Shown here one piece after another: positions 1 through 6,714 of a DNA stretch of 10,173 bases. Within the stretch, counting starts at the first letter, position 1. Each line of letters starts with the position of its first letter. This DNA comes from an uncultured Gammaproteobacteria bacterium (GTDB lineage Bacteria > Pseudomonadota > Gammaproteobacteria > Xanthomonadales > Xanthomonadaceae): assembly GCA_946885735.1 (NCBI GenBank), contig CAMPGW010000097.1, forward strand, positions 1 through 10,173, given 5' to 3'. Made by a program: the position numbers and the translations under genes. Below the pieces are notes generated by a model, which had not been told where the DNA came from, ran no database searches, and saw only the letters and a program-made list of their open reading frames with translations.

Positions 1-1059
1 CACCGCGCCCGGCACCAGCAGCATGCGGAAGCTCAGGCGCGCGGCCTCGAGCGGCTCGACCGCGAACTTGGCGCGCTCGCGCAGCTCCTCGACCGTGCCC
101 TCCTCCAGCCCGCCGAAGAAGATCTCGCCGCGGAAGCGGTTGATCATCTGCTCGCCATGGCTGACCGCGATGGCGAAGATCAGGAACGGCGTCAGCATGT
201 TCATCGGATCAATGCCGAAGCCCATCAGCCGCAGCGCGCCCAGCATCCACACCACCGACACCAGCGCGCACAGCACCGTCAGCGAGGCCAGCTTGACCGA
301 GGCCGAGTACAGGAACAGCAGCAGCCAGGTGAAGGCGATGGTGATGACGAAGAACTTGACCACCGAGGCAGCGCCATCGCTGATGTCGCCGACCATCTTG
401 GCGAAGCCGATGACGTGGATGCTGATGTTGCCTTTCTCGTACTTGCCGCGGATCGCCTCGAGCTGGCGGGCGATCTTCTGGTAATCGACCTTGCGCGGAT
501 TGGCCTTGTTGTCCGACTCCGGGATGATGTCGGCCCAGATCATCGCGCCCGACCAGTCCTTGGCCACCAGGCGGCCGAGGATATTGGCCTTGACGATGTT
601 CCCGCGGATCTGCTCGAACTGTTCCGGGGTGCCCGGCTGGAAGCTCGGGTCGTAGTCGTTGGGGATGACGTTGCCGCCGGAGATGCCGTCCTCGACCACC
701 TCGATGAAGCGCACGTTCGGGGTGAACAGCGAGCGCGAGCGCGCGTCGTCGGTGTCCTCCAGGTCGATGACGTCCTTGGTAACCTGCTGCAGCGTGCTCA
801 GGTACTCGTCGCTGAACATGTTGCCGTCTTTGGCCATTACCGCGATCAGCACGCGGTTGGCGCCGCCGAAGTCCGCCTCGTAGTCGAGGAAGGTCTTCAT
901 GTACTCGTGCTGCAGCGGGATCTGCTTCTTGAAGCCGGCGTCCACCTTCAGCTGGTAGGCGTACCAGCCCATCAGCACGGTGACGGCGGCGAACACCAGC
1001 AGCACCAGCGGGCGCGCGCCGAAGACGAAGTTCTCGGTGATGCGTTGGAAGCGGCTCAT
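1..1059 (-). CDS. RND/MMPL-family transporter, N-terminal 353 residues (3' end outside window)
   Basis: The frame is open from an ATG at 1059 to the left edge, so the C-terminal half or more is missing. The visible part has the classic half-unit layout of an RND/MMPL pump. A short cytoplasmic start leads to a first membrane helix (about residues 17-35), then a large soluble periplasmic domain (about 40-230), then a cluster of helices at about 234-251, 256-277 and 288-305. The next helix begins near 345. The stretch A298-V-S-H-G-E-Q-M-I-N is typical of RND proteins encoded beside DUF1302/DUF1329 genes. Only 10 bases separate it from the upstream propeller gene, and a CTCC on the plus strand (GGAG in the mRNA) at 1065-1068 sits 5 bases before the ATG, so it is the fourth gene of the envelope operon. 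Family knowledge suggests proton-driven export of a lipid or other hydrophobic molecule; the substrate is unknown. Absence of an adjacent membrane-fusion protein gene argues against a classical tripartite drug pump. Confidence 0.88.
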   Translation of the reverse strand, partial: MSRFQRITENFVFGARPLVLLVFAAVTVLMGWYAYQLKVDAGFKKQIPLQHEYMKTFLDYEADFGGANRVLIAVMAKDGNMFSDEYLSTLQQVTKDVIDLEDTDDARSRSLFTPNVRFIEVVEDGISGGNVIPNDYDPSFQPGTPEQFEQIRGNIVKANILGRLVAKDWSGAMIWADIIPESDNKANPRKVDYQKIARQLEAIRGKYEKGNISIHVIGFAKMVGDISDGAASVVKFFVITIAFTWLLLFLYSASVKLASLTVLCALVSVVWMLGALRLMGFGIDPMNMLTPFLIFAIAVSHGEQMINRFRGEIFFGGLEEGTVEELRERAKFAVEPLEAARLSFRMLLVPGAV

Positions 1060-1069
1060 GTCGGCTCCG

Positions 1070-2164
1070 TCACTGCAGGGTGGCGAGGTCGGCGCCCTTG
1101 TCGCCGACCAGCACGAATCGACCGCCATCGGCGGGGGCCACGCCCGCCAGCGTCGGCGATTCGCCGGCGGCGTTGCGGAAGGTGGTCACGGCCAGGGGCG
1201 CGTCGCCGCTCGGCCGATGCAGCACGGTGCCATTGGCGCCGACCAGCACCGCGCCGCCGTCGGCCAGCGCGACGCCGCCCATCAGGCTGGCGCTGCCGCC
1301 GGCGGGCACCTTGGACCAGGACGCGCCGTCGTCGCGCGACTCGTAGACGTTGCCGCGCAGGCCGAAGGCCAGCACGCGGCCGTCGCCGAGGCCGAGCACG
1401 CCGAACATCGAGCCCTTGTAAGGAAACGATTGCTTCTGCCAGGTGACGCCGCGATCGCCGGAACGCAGCAGGGTGCCGCGCTCGCCGACGATCACCAGGC
1501 CGCCGTCGCCGGTGGCGGCGATGGCGTTGAAGTGCGGATTGGCTTCCTCGTCGAGCATCAGGTCCTCGGCGCTGAAGATGTCGCCTTCCATCGGCGCGAC
1601 CGGCTCCTCGGGTTCGTCGGAGGGCGCGATCGCCTCCTTCGGCGTCCAGGTCGTGCCGCCGTCCGCGGTGACCAGCATCAGGCTGTAGGCGCCCACGGCG
1701 ATGCCGTTGCGGGCATCGAAGAAATGCAGGTCCATGACCGGCGCGCCCTGGCGCGGATCGCGGTCGGCGGTGTCCTGGCCCTCGGCGAGGGCGAAGGGAT
1801 CGCGGCGCTGCGCGGTCCAGGTCTGGCCGCCGTCGGCGGAATGCAGGATCACGCCGTCATGGCCGCCGGCCCAGAGCATGTCGCCGACCGCCTCGATGCT
1901 GGTCAGCGCCGACCGCGTCGGCACCTGCACCTGCTTCCAGTCCTGGCCGTCGGTCGAGGACAGCACGTGGCCGCGCTCGCCCACGGCGAGCCAGCCGCTG
2001 TCGGTGCGCGCCACGTCGAGCAGCAGGGAGTGCGCCGCCCGCGGCAGGATCTCCGACGGCAGCGCCGACGGATCGTCCTTGGCGACCTGGGCCGCCAGTG
2101 GCAGGGTCAGCAGAAGCAGCAGCGCGCCGGCCTGGCGCACGGCAAGAGGACGAAGCCTTGGCAT
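1070..2164 (-). CDS. Exported YCF48/BNR-repeat beta-propeller protein
   Basis: The 364-residue protein has a Sec-type signal peptide: Arg-rich start, Leu-rich core at about 14-24, likely cleavage near residue 25. The rest is a repeated blade unit of the form V-G-x-x-G-x-[VL]-L-x-S-x-D-G-G-x-T-W, seen at about 61-80, 100-119, 157-176, 226-245 and 267-286. Two degenerate copies at 308-321 and 353-364 lack the final Trp. That gives seven units, which fits a seven-bladed propeller like YCF48/HCF136, the photosystem II assembly factor family. In a non-photosynthetic context such proteins are best read as periplasmic scaffolds or assembly factors. An acidic insertion (about 181-210) separates units 3 and 4. 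The start at 2164 has GGGGA 7 bases upstream; an ATG at 2171 is in another frame. It lies between the DUF1329 and RND genes and probably serves the same module. Annotation as a sialidase or glycosyl hydrolase would over-read the Asp-box-like repeats. Confidence 0.86.
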   Translation of the reverse strand: MPRLRPLAVRQAGALLLLLTLPLAAQVAKDDPSALPSEILPRAAHSLLLDVARTDSGWLAVGERGHVLSSTDGQDWKQVQVPTRSALTSIEAVGDMLWAGGHDGVILHSADGGQTWTAQRRDPFALAEGQDTADRDPRQGAPVMDLHFFDARNGIAVGAYSLMLVTADGGTTWTPKEAIAPSDEPEEPVAPMEGDIFSAEDLMLDEEANPHFNAIAATGDGGLVIVGERGTLLRSGDRGVTWQKQSFPYKGSMFGVLGLGDGRVLAFGLRGNVYESRDDGASWSKVPAGGSASLMGGVALADGGAVLVGANGTVLHRPSGDAPLAVTTFRNAAGESPTLAGVAPADGGRFVLVGDKGADLATLQ

Positions 2165-2215
2165 TGTTCATTCCCCGGGGACGGTTCGGTGGCGGTCCCG
2201 GCGCCGGATACGAGA

Positions 2216-2235
2216 CCGCGCCCTTGCGGGCGCGG
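2216..2235 (-). other. Perfect 8-bp hairpin with GCAA tetraloop between DUF1329 and propeller genes
   Basis: In the minus-strand transcript the sequence is CCGCGCCC, loop GCAA, GGGCGCGG: a perfect all-G/C stem closed by a GNRA-type tetraloop. It starts 17 bases after the DUF1329 stop codon and lies inside the only sizeable gap (88 bases) of the envelope operon. No run of U follows it, so it is not a canonical intrinsic terminator. It could be an RNA stability or processing element that protects the upstream mRNA, a partial attenuator, or an interspersed genomic repeat. The structure is directly visible; the role is inference. Confidence 0.6.
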
Positions 2236-2252
2236 CCTGTGGTTCCCTGGAC

Positions 2253-3611
2253 TCAGCGGACGCCGCTGTTTCGCAGGTTCTGTGGCGAGTAGTCCGACGG
2301 GGTGCTCTGGAAGCTGAAGTCGCGCGGCTTGTCCTGGTTGTCGAGCAGGCCGGAGATGTAGCGGCCCGACTTCAGGTCATGATGCGTTTCCAGCGTGGTC
2401 CACAGCGTCGGCACTTCGTAGTAGTTGATCGGAAGCGCTTCCGAGTAACGCCACAGGGTGCCCTGGCCGTCGTAGTGGTCGATGCCGACGATCTGCCAGC
2501 TGTCCTCGTCCAGGTACATGGTGCGACGGCTGTTGATGTGGCGCTGGCCGGCCTTGAGCTTGGCCTCGATCACCCACACGCGGTGCAGCTCGTAACGGAT
2601 CATGTCCGGGTTGATGTGGCCCGGGCGGATCAGGTCGGAGACCTTGGTGGTGCTGGCGTCGGCCTTGTAGCAGTTGTACGGGATGTACATCTCCTTCTTG
2701 CCGACCAGGGTCCACTCGAAGCGGTCCATGGCGCCGTTGAACATGTCGGTCATGTCATTGGTGCGCAGGCCGTCGGAAGCGGTGCCCGGGTTGTCGTAGG
2801 CGACGTTCGGCGCGCGACGCACGCGACGCTGGCCGGGGTTGTAGACCCAGGCCTGGCGCGGCGCGGCCTTGGCGTTGAGCGTCTCGTGCACGAGCAGCAC
2901 GCCACCGGCCAGGCGCGGCGGGCCGAGCACGTCCTGCTTGAAGTACAGCAGGGTGTTGTTGATGGACTCGGAGGTGTTGCCCGGCTTGTAGTACAGGCCG
3001 AGGATTTCTTCCTGCAGGCGCACCAGCGTGTAGGCGCCGCCCGCGGTCGGCGCGGCCTGGTTGGAGAAGCTGCGCACCGACAGGCCCTTGTACTTGAGCT
3101 TGTGGTTCCAGATCGCCTCGTGGGCATTGTTCGGGATCGGGAACGGGAAGCCCTCGGCGCAATTCTGGATGCCCTCGCCGTTGGCGATCAGCTTGCAGTT
3201 GGTGGCGTTGCGCTTGCTGAACTCGTAGGTGCGCTGCGGGAACGAGGCGCTGCGACGGGTCGGGTAGACCTCCATCTTGAAGCTGCGGTACTTGGCGAAC
3301 ATCGCCTTCTGGCCGGCGCCGAGCTTGTCGGCGTACTGCTGGTAGTTGGCCGGGGTGATGGTGAAGAGCACCTTGTCGGCCGCGTACGGGTCAATGTGGT
3401 CGCGGCCGGCGCGGTAGCCCGCGGGAGGACGGGTGATGCCACCTTCCCAGGCGGGGATCGAGCCGTCGGCGTTGCCGGCCTTCTCGGAGCCCATCGGGGT
3501 GAGGCGGCCGCCGAGGTCGGCGGCCTTGTCGGCGGAGACGTTGGCCTGGGCCACCGTGGCGGTGAGGAACATGGCGCTGGCGGCTGCCAGCGCGGACTTC
3601 TTGAGCTTCAT
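2253..3611 (-). CDS. DUF1329 family periplasmic protein
   Basis: The 452-residue protein matches the DUF1329 family in length and in its conserved blocks. A Lys-rich start and hydrophobic core end in A-Q-A at 21-23, a signal peptidase I site, so the mature protein begins near N24 and is periplasmic or loosely bound to the outer membrane. No lipobox cysteine is present. Recognisable family segments are L33-G-G-R-L-T-P-M-G with P53-A-W-E-G-G, and the region about 340-373 rich in R-Y-E-L-H-R-V-W, R-R-T-M-Y and D-E-D-S-W. DUF1329 has been related to the LolA/LolB-like fold that binds lipid acyl chains; that link is family-level knowledge, not something seen here. Cysteines at 139 and 151 could form a disulfide; C314 is unpaired. 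The start has AGGGAGG 9 bases upstream. It follows the DUF1302 gene by 22 bases, the usual pairing of these two families. Function of the family is not established. Confidence 0.93.
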   Translation of the reverse strand: MKLKKSALAAASAMFLTATVAQANVSADKAADLGGRLTPMGSEKAGNADGSIPAWEGGITRPPAGYRAGRDHIDPYAADKVLFTITPANYQQYADKLGAGQKAMFAKYRSFKMEVYPTRRSASFPQRTYEFSKRNATNCKLIANGEGIQNCAEGFPFPIPNNAHEAIWNHKLKYKGLSVRSFSNQAAPTAGGAYTLVRLQEEILGLYYKPGNTSESINNTLLYFKQDVLGPPRLAGGVLLVHETLNAKAAPRQAWVYNPGQRRVRRAPNVAYDNPGTASDGLRTNDMTDMFNGAMDRFEWTLVGKKEMYIPYNCYKADASTTKVSDLIRPGHINPDMIRYELHRVWVIEAKLKAGQRHINSRRTMYLDEDSWQIVGIDHYDGQGTLWRYSEALPINYYEVPTLWTTLETHHDLKSGRYISGLLDNQDKPRDFSFQSTPSDYSPQNLRNSGVR

Positions 3612-3620
3612 CGATTCTGC

Positions 3621-3627
3621 CCTCCCT
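3621..3627 (-). promoter_or_regulatory. Strong ribosome binding site for the DUF1329 gene
   Basis: The mRNA reads AGGGAGG with 9 bases before the ATG at 3611. It sits wholly in the 22-base gap after the DUF1302 stop codon, so the DUF1329 protein can be translated independently of its upstream neighbour and perhaps at a higher rate. Confidence 0.6.
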
Positions 3628-3633
3628 AATGGC

Positions 3634-5697
3634 TCAGAACGAATACTTGACGGTGAACGAGGCGAAGTCGCGGTCGGAGATCTGGTTGAACGAGCCGCCG
3701 CCCCAGAACGCCGTGTAGCTCAGGTCGAAGACGACCTTGTTCTGGTAGTTGGCTTCCACGCCCACCGTACCCGACCGCCGCCCGTCCAGGAAGTTTCCGC
3801 CGGGGCCAGGGGTCGTTCCGCTTACGTCATGGTTGAAGGCGACGCGTGGCGACAGCGTGATCGAGGTGCCGAAGGCGCTGTTGTAGTCGGCGCGGGCGGC
3901 AACGCGGTAGCCCCAGCTGAACTGGGTCGGGAAGCCACCCGTCAGGGTCTGCGGGTTACGCAGCGCGCCCTTCGGGCAGGTACCGATGATCGGCACCGCG
4001 CCCAGGCCGGGGATCGTGGCGTAGCTGCAATCGTCGGCGCTGAAACCGCCGCCGGTATCGGTGCCCTCGCCTTCATAGCGCAGCACGGACTGCGACGGCA
4101 GGTCGGAGACCTCGGTCGCGCCGATCTCGCCGACGATCGCCAGCTGCTCGGCGCCGAGCACGGTCGGGAAGGCCTTGGTGAAGGTCATCTGCAGCTGCGA
4201 GACCTCGTGGCGGCGCCAGCCGCGCACTTCGGACCCGAAGGGCAGCGAGCCGCAGTTCGGCACCAGCTGGCTGCAGAACATCACCGCCTGCGGGAAGCCG
4301 GCCGGGTTGAGCGAGTTCAGCACGTTGAGCGGGGTCAGCGCGGCGAACAGCAGCTCCACGTCGTCCACCTGCAACGGCATGTTCGGGCGGTAGCTGACCT
4401 CGCCCTGCCAGGCCACGCCGCCGGGCAGCGTGGTGTTCCAGCTCATGCCGTACATCTGGATGTCTTCCGGATACTCCACGAAGAAGCCCGCGGTCAGGCC
4501 GGTCGGCAGGCCCGGCCCGAGCGGCGCCGGCAGCGCGGCGGTTGAGACGGCCTTGCCCGAGAGCAGCGGCAGGCGGCTGTGGTAGTTCAGGAAGTAGAAG
4601 CCGAAGTCGGTGTTGCCCCACTCTTCGGCGAACCAGCGGACGGCCAGGCCGTACTGGCCGTCGTCACGCGCCTGGCGGTTGGGCAGGCGCGGCACCGAAT
4701 TGGCGCAGGCGAAGCCCTGCAGCGAGGCCGGCAGGCCGGTGTCGGCGCTGCCGAAGCCCGAACCGAGCGGGAACTGGCAGGTGGCGAAGTAGTTCTCCGG
4801 GTTGATGACCGGCTGCGGCGCCGTGCCGAAGCCCAGCATCACGTAGGTGCCGCCCGGCGAGGCGAAGTCGTTGGAGCTGAAGTAGGTGCCCGAGGCGTCG
4901 ATCTCGATTTCTTCGAACTCGAGCAGGTACATCGCCTCCATGGACAGGTTGTCGGTGAAGCTGAAGCTGCCCCACACCATGTCGATCGGCAGGAAGGCTT
5001 CCTTCAGCTCGGCGCCGGCCACGCGCAGGCGCGAGACGTCGATCGGGTTGACGACGTTGATGCCGTTCTGGATGAAGGTGCTCTCGCCCCAGCTCACCGC
5101 CTGGCGGCCGACGCGGAAGCTGGCCTCGTGCGAGCCGAGCTTGAAGTCGTGGTAGATGAAGGCGTCGAGCAGGCGGAAGTCCTTGCCGACCTTTTCCTTG
5201 GCGACCTGGGTGAGGTCGTCGCGGGTGGCGTTCTCGAAGTCGTAGAAGTAGGTGGCGCGCGCGAAGGCGCCCCAGTTGTTCCACTTCAGGCTCAGCTCGG
5301 AGGTGATCTTGAAGGCGTTGGAGAAGGGCGCGCCCTTGTCGTACTTGAGGTCGCCGTCGTCGCGGTTGACCGAGTAGCGACCGATCGCCGCGTCCTGGTA
5401 GTCAGAGCCCGGCACGGCCGAGGTGCTGCAGCGCCCGGCGCCCACCGGGATGGCGCCGAGCGGGATGTGCTGGAAGCACAGCGCCGGGTCGAAGTAGGCC
5501 TTGCCGATCAGGTTCGGATCGGCGTCCTCGGTGCGCCAGGACACGCCGTAGCTGACGGTGGTGTCGAGACTGCCCGTCAGGCCGCCCGACTCGAATTCGA
5601 AGGCCTGCGCGGCCGGGGCCGACAGCAGGGCGAACGCAACGGCCGCGGCCAGCGGAGCGCGGTTGAGCAGGCCGCGGGCGGAGTGGGTGGATTTCAT
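3634..5697 (-). CDS. DUF1302 family outer-membrane beta-barrel-like protein
   Basis: The 687-residue protein has a signal peptide (Arg at 8 and 13, hydrophobic core 14-27, cleavage after A30-Q-A32). The mature chain opens with F-E-F-E-S-G-G-L-T-G-S-L-D-T-T-V-S-Y-G, the typical DUF1302 opening. Family-like blocks follow: L133 region S-E-L-S-L-K-W, R195-V-G-R-Q-A-V-S-W-G-E-S (195-206), and V215-V-N-P-I-D-V-S-R-L-R near 215-225. Alternating aromatic/polar strands and a C-terminal K-Y-S-F ending in Phe fit an outer-membrane beta-barrel recognised by the BAM machinery. Eight cysteines fall in four close pairs (74/90, 307/331, 475/482, 557/574), suggesting disulfide-closed loops. The ATG start has AGAGGA 8 bases upstream. 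It is the first gene of the envelope operon, ahead of DUF1329, propeller and RND genes. Inference: an outer-membrane channel or receptor for the substrate handled by the RND pump. The family's biochemical function is unknown. Confidence 0.93.
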   Translation of the reverse strand: MKSTHSARGLLNRAPLAAAVAFALLSAPAAQAFEFESGGLTGSLDTTVSYGVSWRTEDADPNLIGKAYFDPALCFQHIPLGAIPVGAGRCSTSAVPGSDYQDAAIGRYSVNRDDGDLKYDKGAPFSNAFKITSELSLKWNNWGAFARATYFYDFENATRDDLTQVAKEKVGKDFRLLDAFIYHDFKLGSHEASFRVGRQAVSWGESTFIQNGINVVNPIDVSRLRVAGAELKEAFLPIDMVWGSFSFTDNLSMEAMYLLEFEEIEIDASGTYFSSNDFASPGGTYVMLGFGTAPQPVINPENYFATCQFPLGSGFGSADTGLPASLQGFACANSVPRLPNRQARDDGQYGLAVRWFAEEWGNTDFGFYFLNYHSRLPLLSGKAVSTAALPAPLGPGLPTGLTAGFFVEYPEDIQMYGMSWNTTLPGGVAWQGEVSYRPNMPLQVDDVELLFAALTPLNVLNSLNPAGFPQAVMFCSQLVPNCGSLPFGSEVRGWRRHEVSQLQMTFTKAFPTVLGAEQLAIVGEIGATEVSDLPSQSVLRYEGEGTDTGGGFSADDCSYATIPGLGAVPIIGTCPKGALRNPQTLTGGFPTQFSWGYRVAARADYNSAFGTSITLSPRVAFNHDVSGTTPGPGGNFLDGRRSGTVGVEANYQNKVVFDLSYTAFWGGGSFNQISDRDFASFTVKYSF

Positions 5698-5705
5698 TGC
5701 TTGGG

Positions 5706-5711
5706 TCCTCT
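5706..5711 (-). promoter_or_regulatory. Ribosome binding site for the DUF1302 gene
   Basis: AGAGGA in the mRNA, 8 bases ahead of the ATG at 5697. It supports that start over internal ATGs, as does the intact signal peptide beginning there. Confidence 0.55.
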
Positions 5712-5779
5712 GGAGGGCGGAGCGTTGCGATCGGGCGTTGCGGGCGAGCGAGCGTGAATGGAGGCTTTACTCTACCCCC

Positions 5780-5809
5780 ATCTTAAAAGTGTGTTATCCC
5801 GGGACGCAA
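5780..5809 (-). promoter_or_regulatory. Candidate sigma70-type promoter of the envelope operon
   Basis: On the minus strand, TTGCGT (5804-5809) and TAAGAT (5780-5785) are separated by 18 bases. They match the -35 and -10 consensus at 3 to 4 of 6 positions each. The elements lie in the most AT-rich patch of the window, within the 167-base gap ahead of the DUF1302 gene, and would give a leader of roughly 75 bases. A second -10-like TAGAGT lies just downstream (5769-5774) but lacks a good -35. No clear operator dyad was seen. Prediction by eye only. Confidence 0.4.
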
Positions 5810-5844
5810 TGCCCCAGCGTATGGAAAGCACGATTCGGTCGCAT

Positions 5845-5859
5845 TGCTGCTTTGCAGCA
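5845..5859 (-). terminator. Small hairpin just downstream of the epimerase-like gene (weak terminator candidate)
   Basis: The transcript can form TGCTGC, loop AAA, GCAGCA: a 6-bp stem starting 5 bases after the TGA stop at 5865-5867. No U-run follows, so efficient intrinsic termination is unlikely. It may mark the 3' end of the pyruvate dehydrogenase operon or simply be a chance palindrome. The 167-base gap 5698-5864 holds, besides this, the candidate promoter and the ribosome binding site of the next gene. Confidence 0.25.
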
Positions 5860-5864
5860 CGTCC

Positions 5865-6701
5865 TCAGGGCCGGAACCGGCCCGCGGAATAGCCGAAAGC
5901 CCGGTAGGCGGGAGTGGGGTCGGCCACCTGGTCCTGGGCGAGTCGCGCCAGGGCCCCCGCCGAGGGTGCGGGTCGCCCCAGCGCCCAGGCTGTCGCGGCG
6001 GCCAACCGAAACAGCACGGTCGGGACCCGCACCACGCGCGTGCCCGGCGCCTGCGCCTGCAGGGTCCGGCGCACCATCGCCTCGAAGCCGATGGTTTCGC
6101 CGCCCGGCAGGTCGAAGGCGCGACCGGTGGTCTCGTCCTGATGGTCCAGGCAGGCCAGCACGGCCTGCGCGACGTCGTCCACGTGCACGGGCTGGCGCAG
6201 CCCGCGGGCGTGGGCGGGCAGCGGGAGCACGCGCCAGCGCCGCGCCCGTTCCACCAGGGGGCTCAGGGTCTGGTCGCGGCCGCTGCCGTAGAGCAGGCTC
6301 GGGCGCAACACGGTGGCTTCGGCATCCGCCATCCTGGCCGCCGCGAACAGGCTTGCTTCGGCCGCCGCGAGGCGGGCTGCCAGCGCGCGTTCCGCGGGAT
6401 CGGGCGACAGGCGCTTGTCGTGGCGCCCGGTGGACGACAGGGCGATCACCCGCGGCACCGCCGGCCGCGTGGCCGCGTACCAGGTCGCGAAGGCGTCGAG
6501 CGGGCCCAGGCTCAGGATCGAATCGAGCCCGGGCGGCAGCTCCGGCATCGCCTCGAGCGAGCCGTGCAACCACCGCAGCCCCGGGCCGTCCACGCGGTGC
6601 GATCGCGAGACGGCGAAGGCCTCGCAACCGCGCGCGAGCAAGGCCGGGCGCAGGGCGTCGCCGACCTGCCCACTCATACCGAGGACGAGCACCCTGCCCA
6701 C
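5865..6701 (-). CDS. Atypical NAD(P)-binding epimerase/dehydratase-like (SDR superfamily) protein
   Basis: The 278-residue protein opens with a Rossmann beta-strand and Gly-rich turn, V4-L-V-L-G-M-S-G-Q-V-G (G8-x-x-G11-x-x-G14), close to the G-x-x-G-x-x-G of extended and atypical SDRs. Further landmarks are A87-L-S-S-T-G after strand five, R133-P-S-L-L-Y-G (133-139), and V172-H-V-D-D-V-A-Q-A (172-180), a segment typical of the NAD-dependent epimerase family. The usual Tyr-x-x-x-Lys catalytic pair is absent from the expected place after the Ser-Ser; the helix there is Ala/Arg-rich. Oxidoreductase or epimerase activity is therefore uncertain and it may be an atypical SDR. The start is a GTG at 6699-6701 with a weak GGAA 7 bases upstream; it keeps the first beta-strand whole. 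It begins 13 bases after the antiporter-like gene and is the last gene of that operon. Substrate unknown. Confidence 0.8.
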   Translation of the reverse strand: MGRVLVLGMSGQVGDALRPALLARGCEAFAVSRSHRVDGPGLRWLHGSLEAMPELPPGLDSILSLGPLDAFATWYAATRPAVPRVIALSSTGRHDKRLSPDPAERALAARLAAAEASLFAAARMADAEATVLRPSLLYGSGRDQTLSPLVERARRWRVLPLPAHARGLRQPVHVDDVAQAVLACLDHQDETTGRAFDLPGGETIGFEAMVRRTLQAQAPGTRVVRVPTVLFRLAAATAWALGRPAPSAGALARLAQDQVADPTPAYRAFGYSAGRFRP

Positions 6702-6714
6702 GCTGGCGTTCCGG

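Noticed and set aside
157..1446. Plus-strand open frame of 429 codons opposite the RND gene
   Set aside because: The minus strand encodes a convincing RND protein from 1059 leftward with membrane helices and a ribosome binding site; the plus frame is Arg/Asp/His-rich noise.
1070..2164. Sialidase or glycosyl hydrolase reading of the Asp-box-like repeats
   Set aside because: The repeat carries the YCF48/BNR pattern but no catalytic residues of sialidases were recognised, and the operon context suits a scaffold.
1857..2171. Alternative ATG at 2171 upstream of the propeller gene
   Set aside because: It is 7 bases upstream and in a different frame; the frame at 2164 gives the signal peptide and all propeller repeats.
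2198..2207. Palindrome CCGGCGCCGG in the gap before the propeller gene
   Set aside because: Ten-base GC palindromes are expected by chance in DNA this GC-rich, and it has no loop or flanking features.
1701..3629. Plus-strand open frame of 642 codons opposite the propeller and DUF1329 genes
   Set aside because: Compositionally a mirror of the minus-strand genes, Val/Ala/Arg-rich with no motifs, and both opposite-strand genes have clear signal peptides and family motifs.
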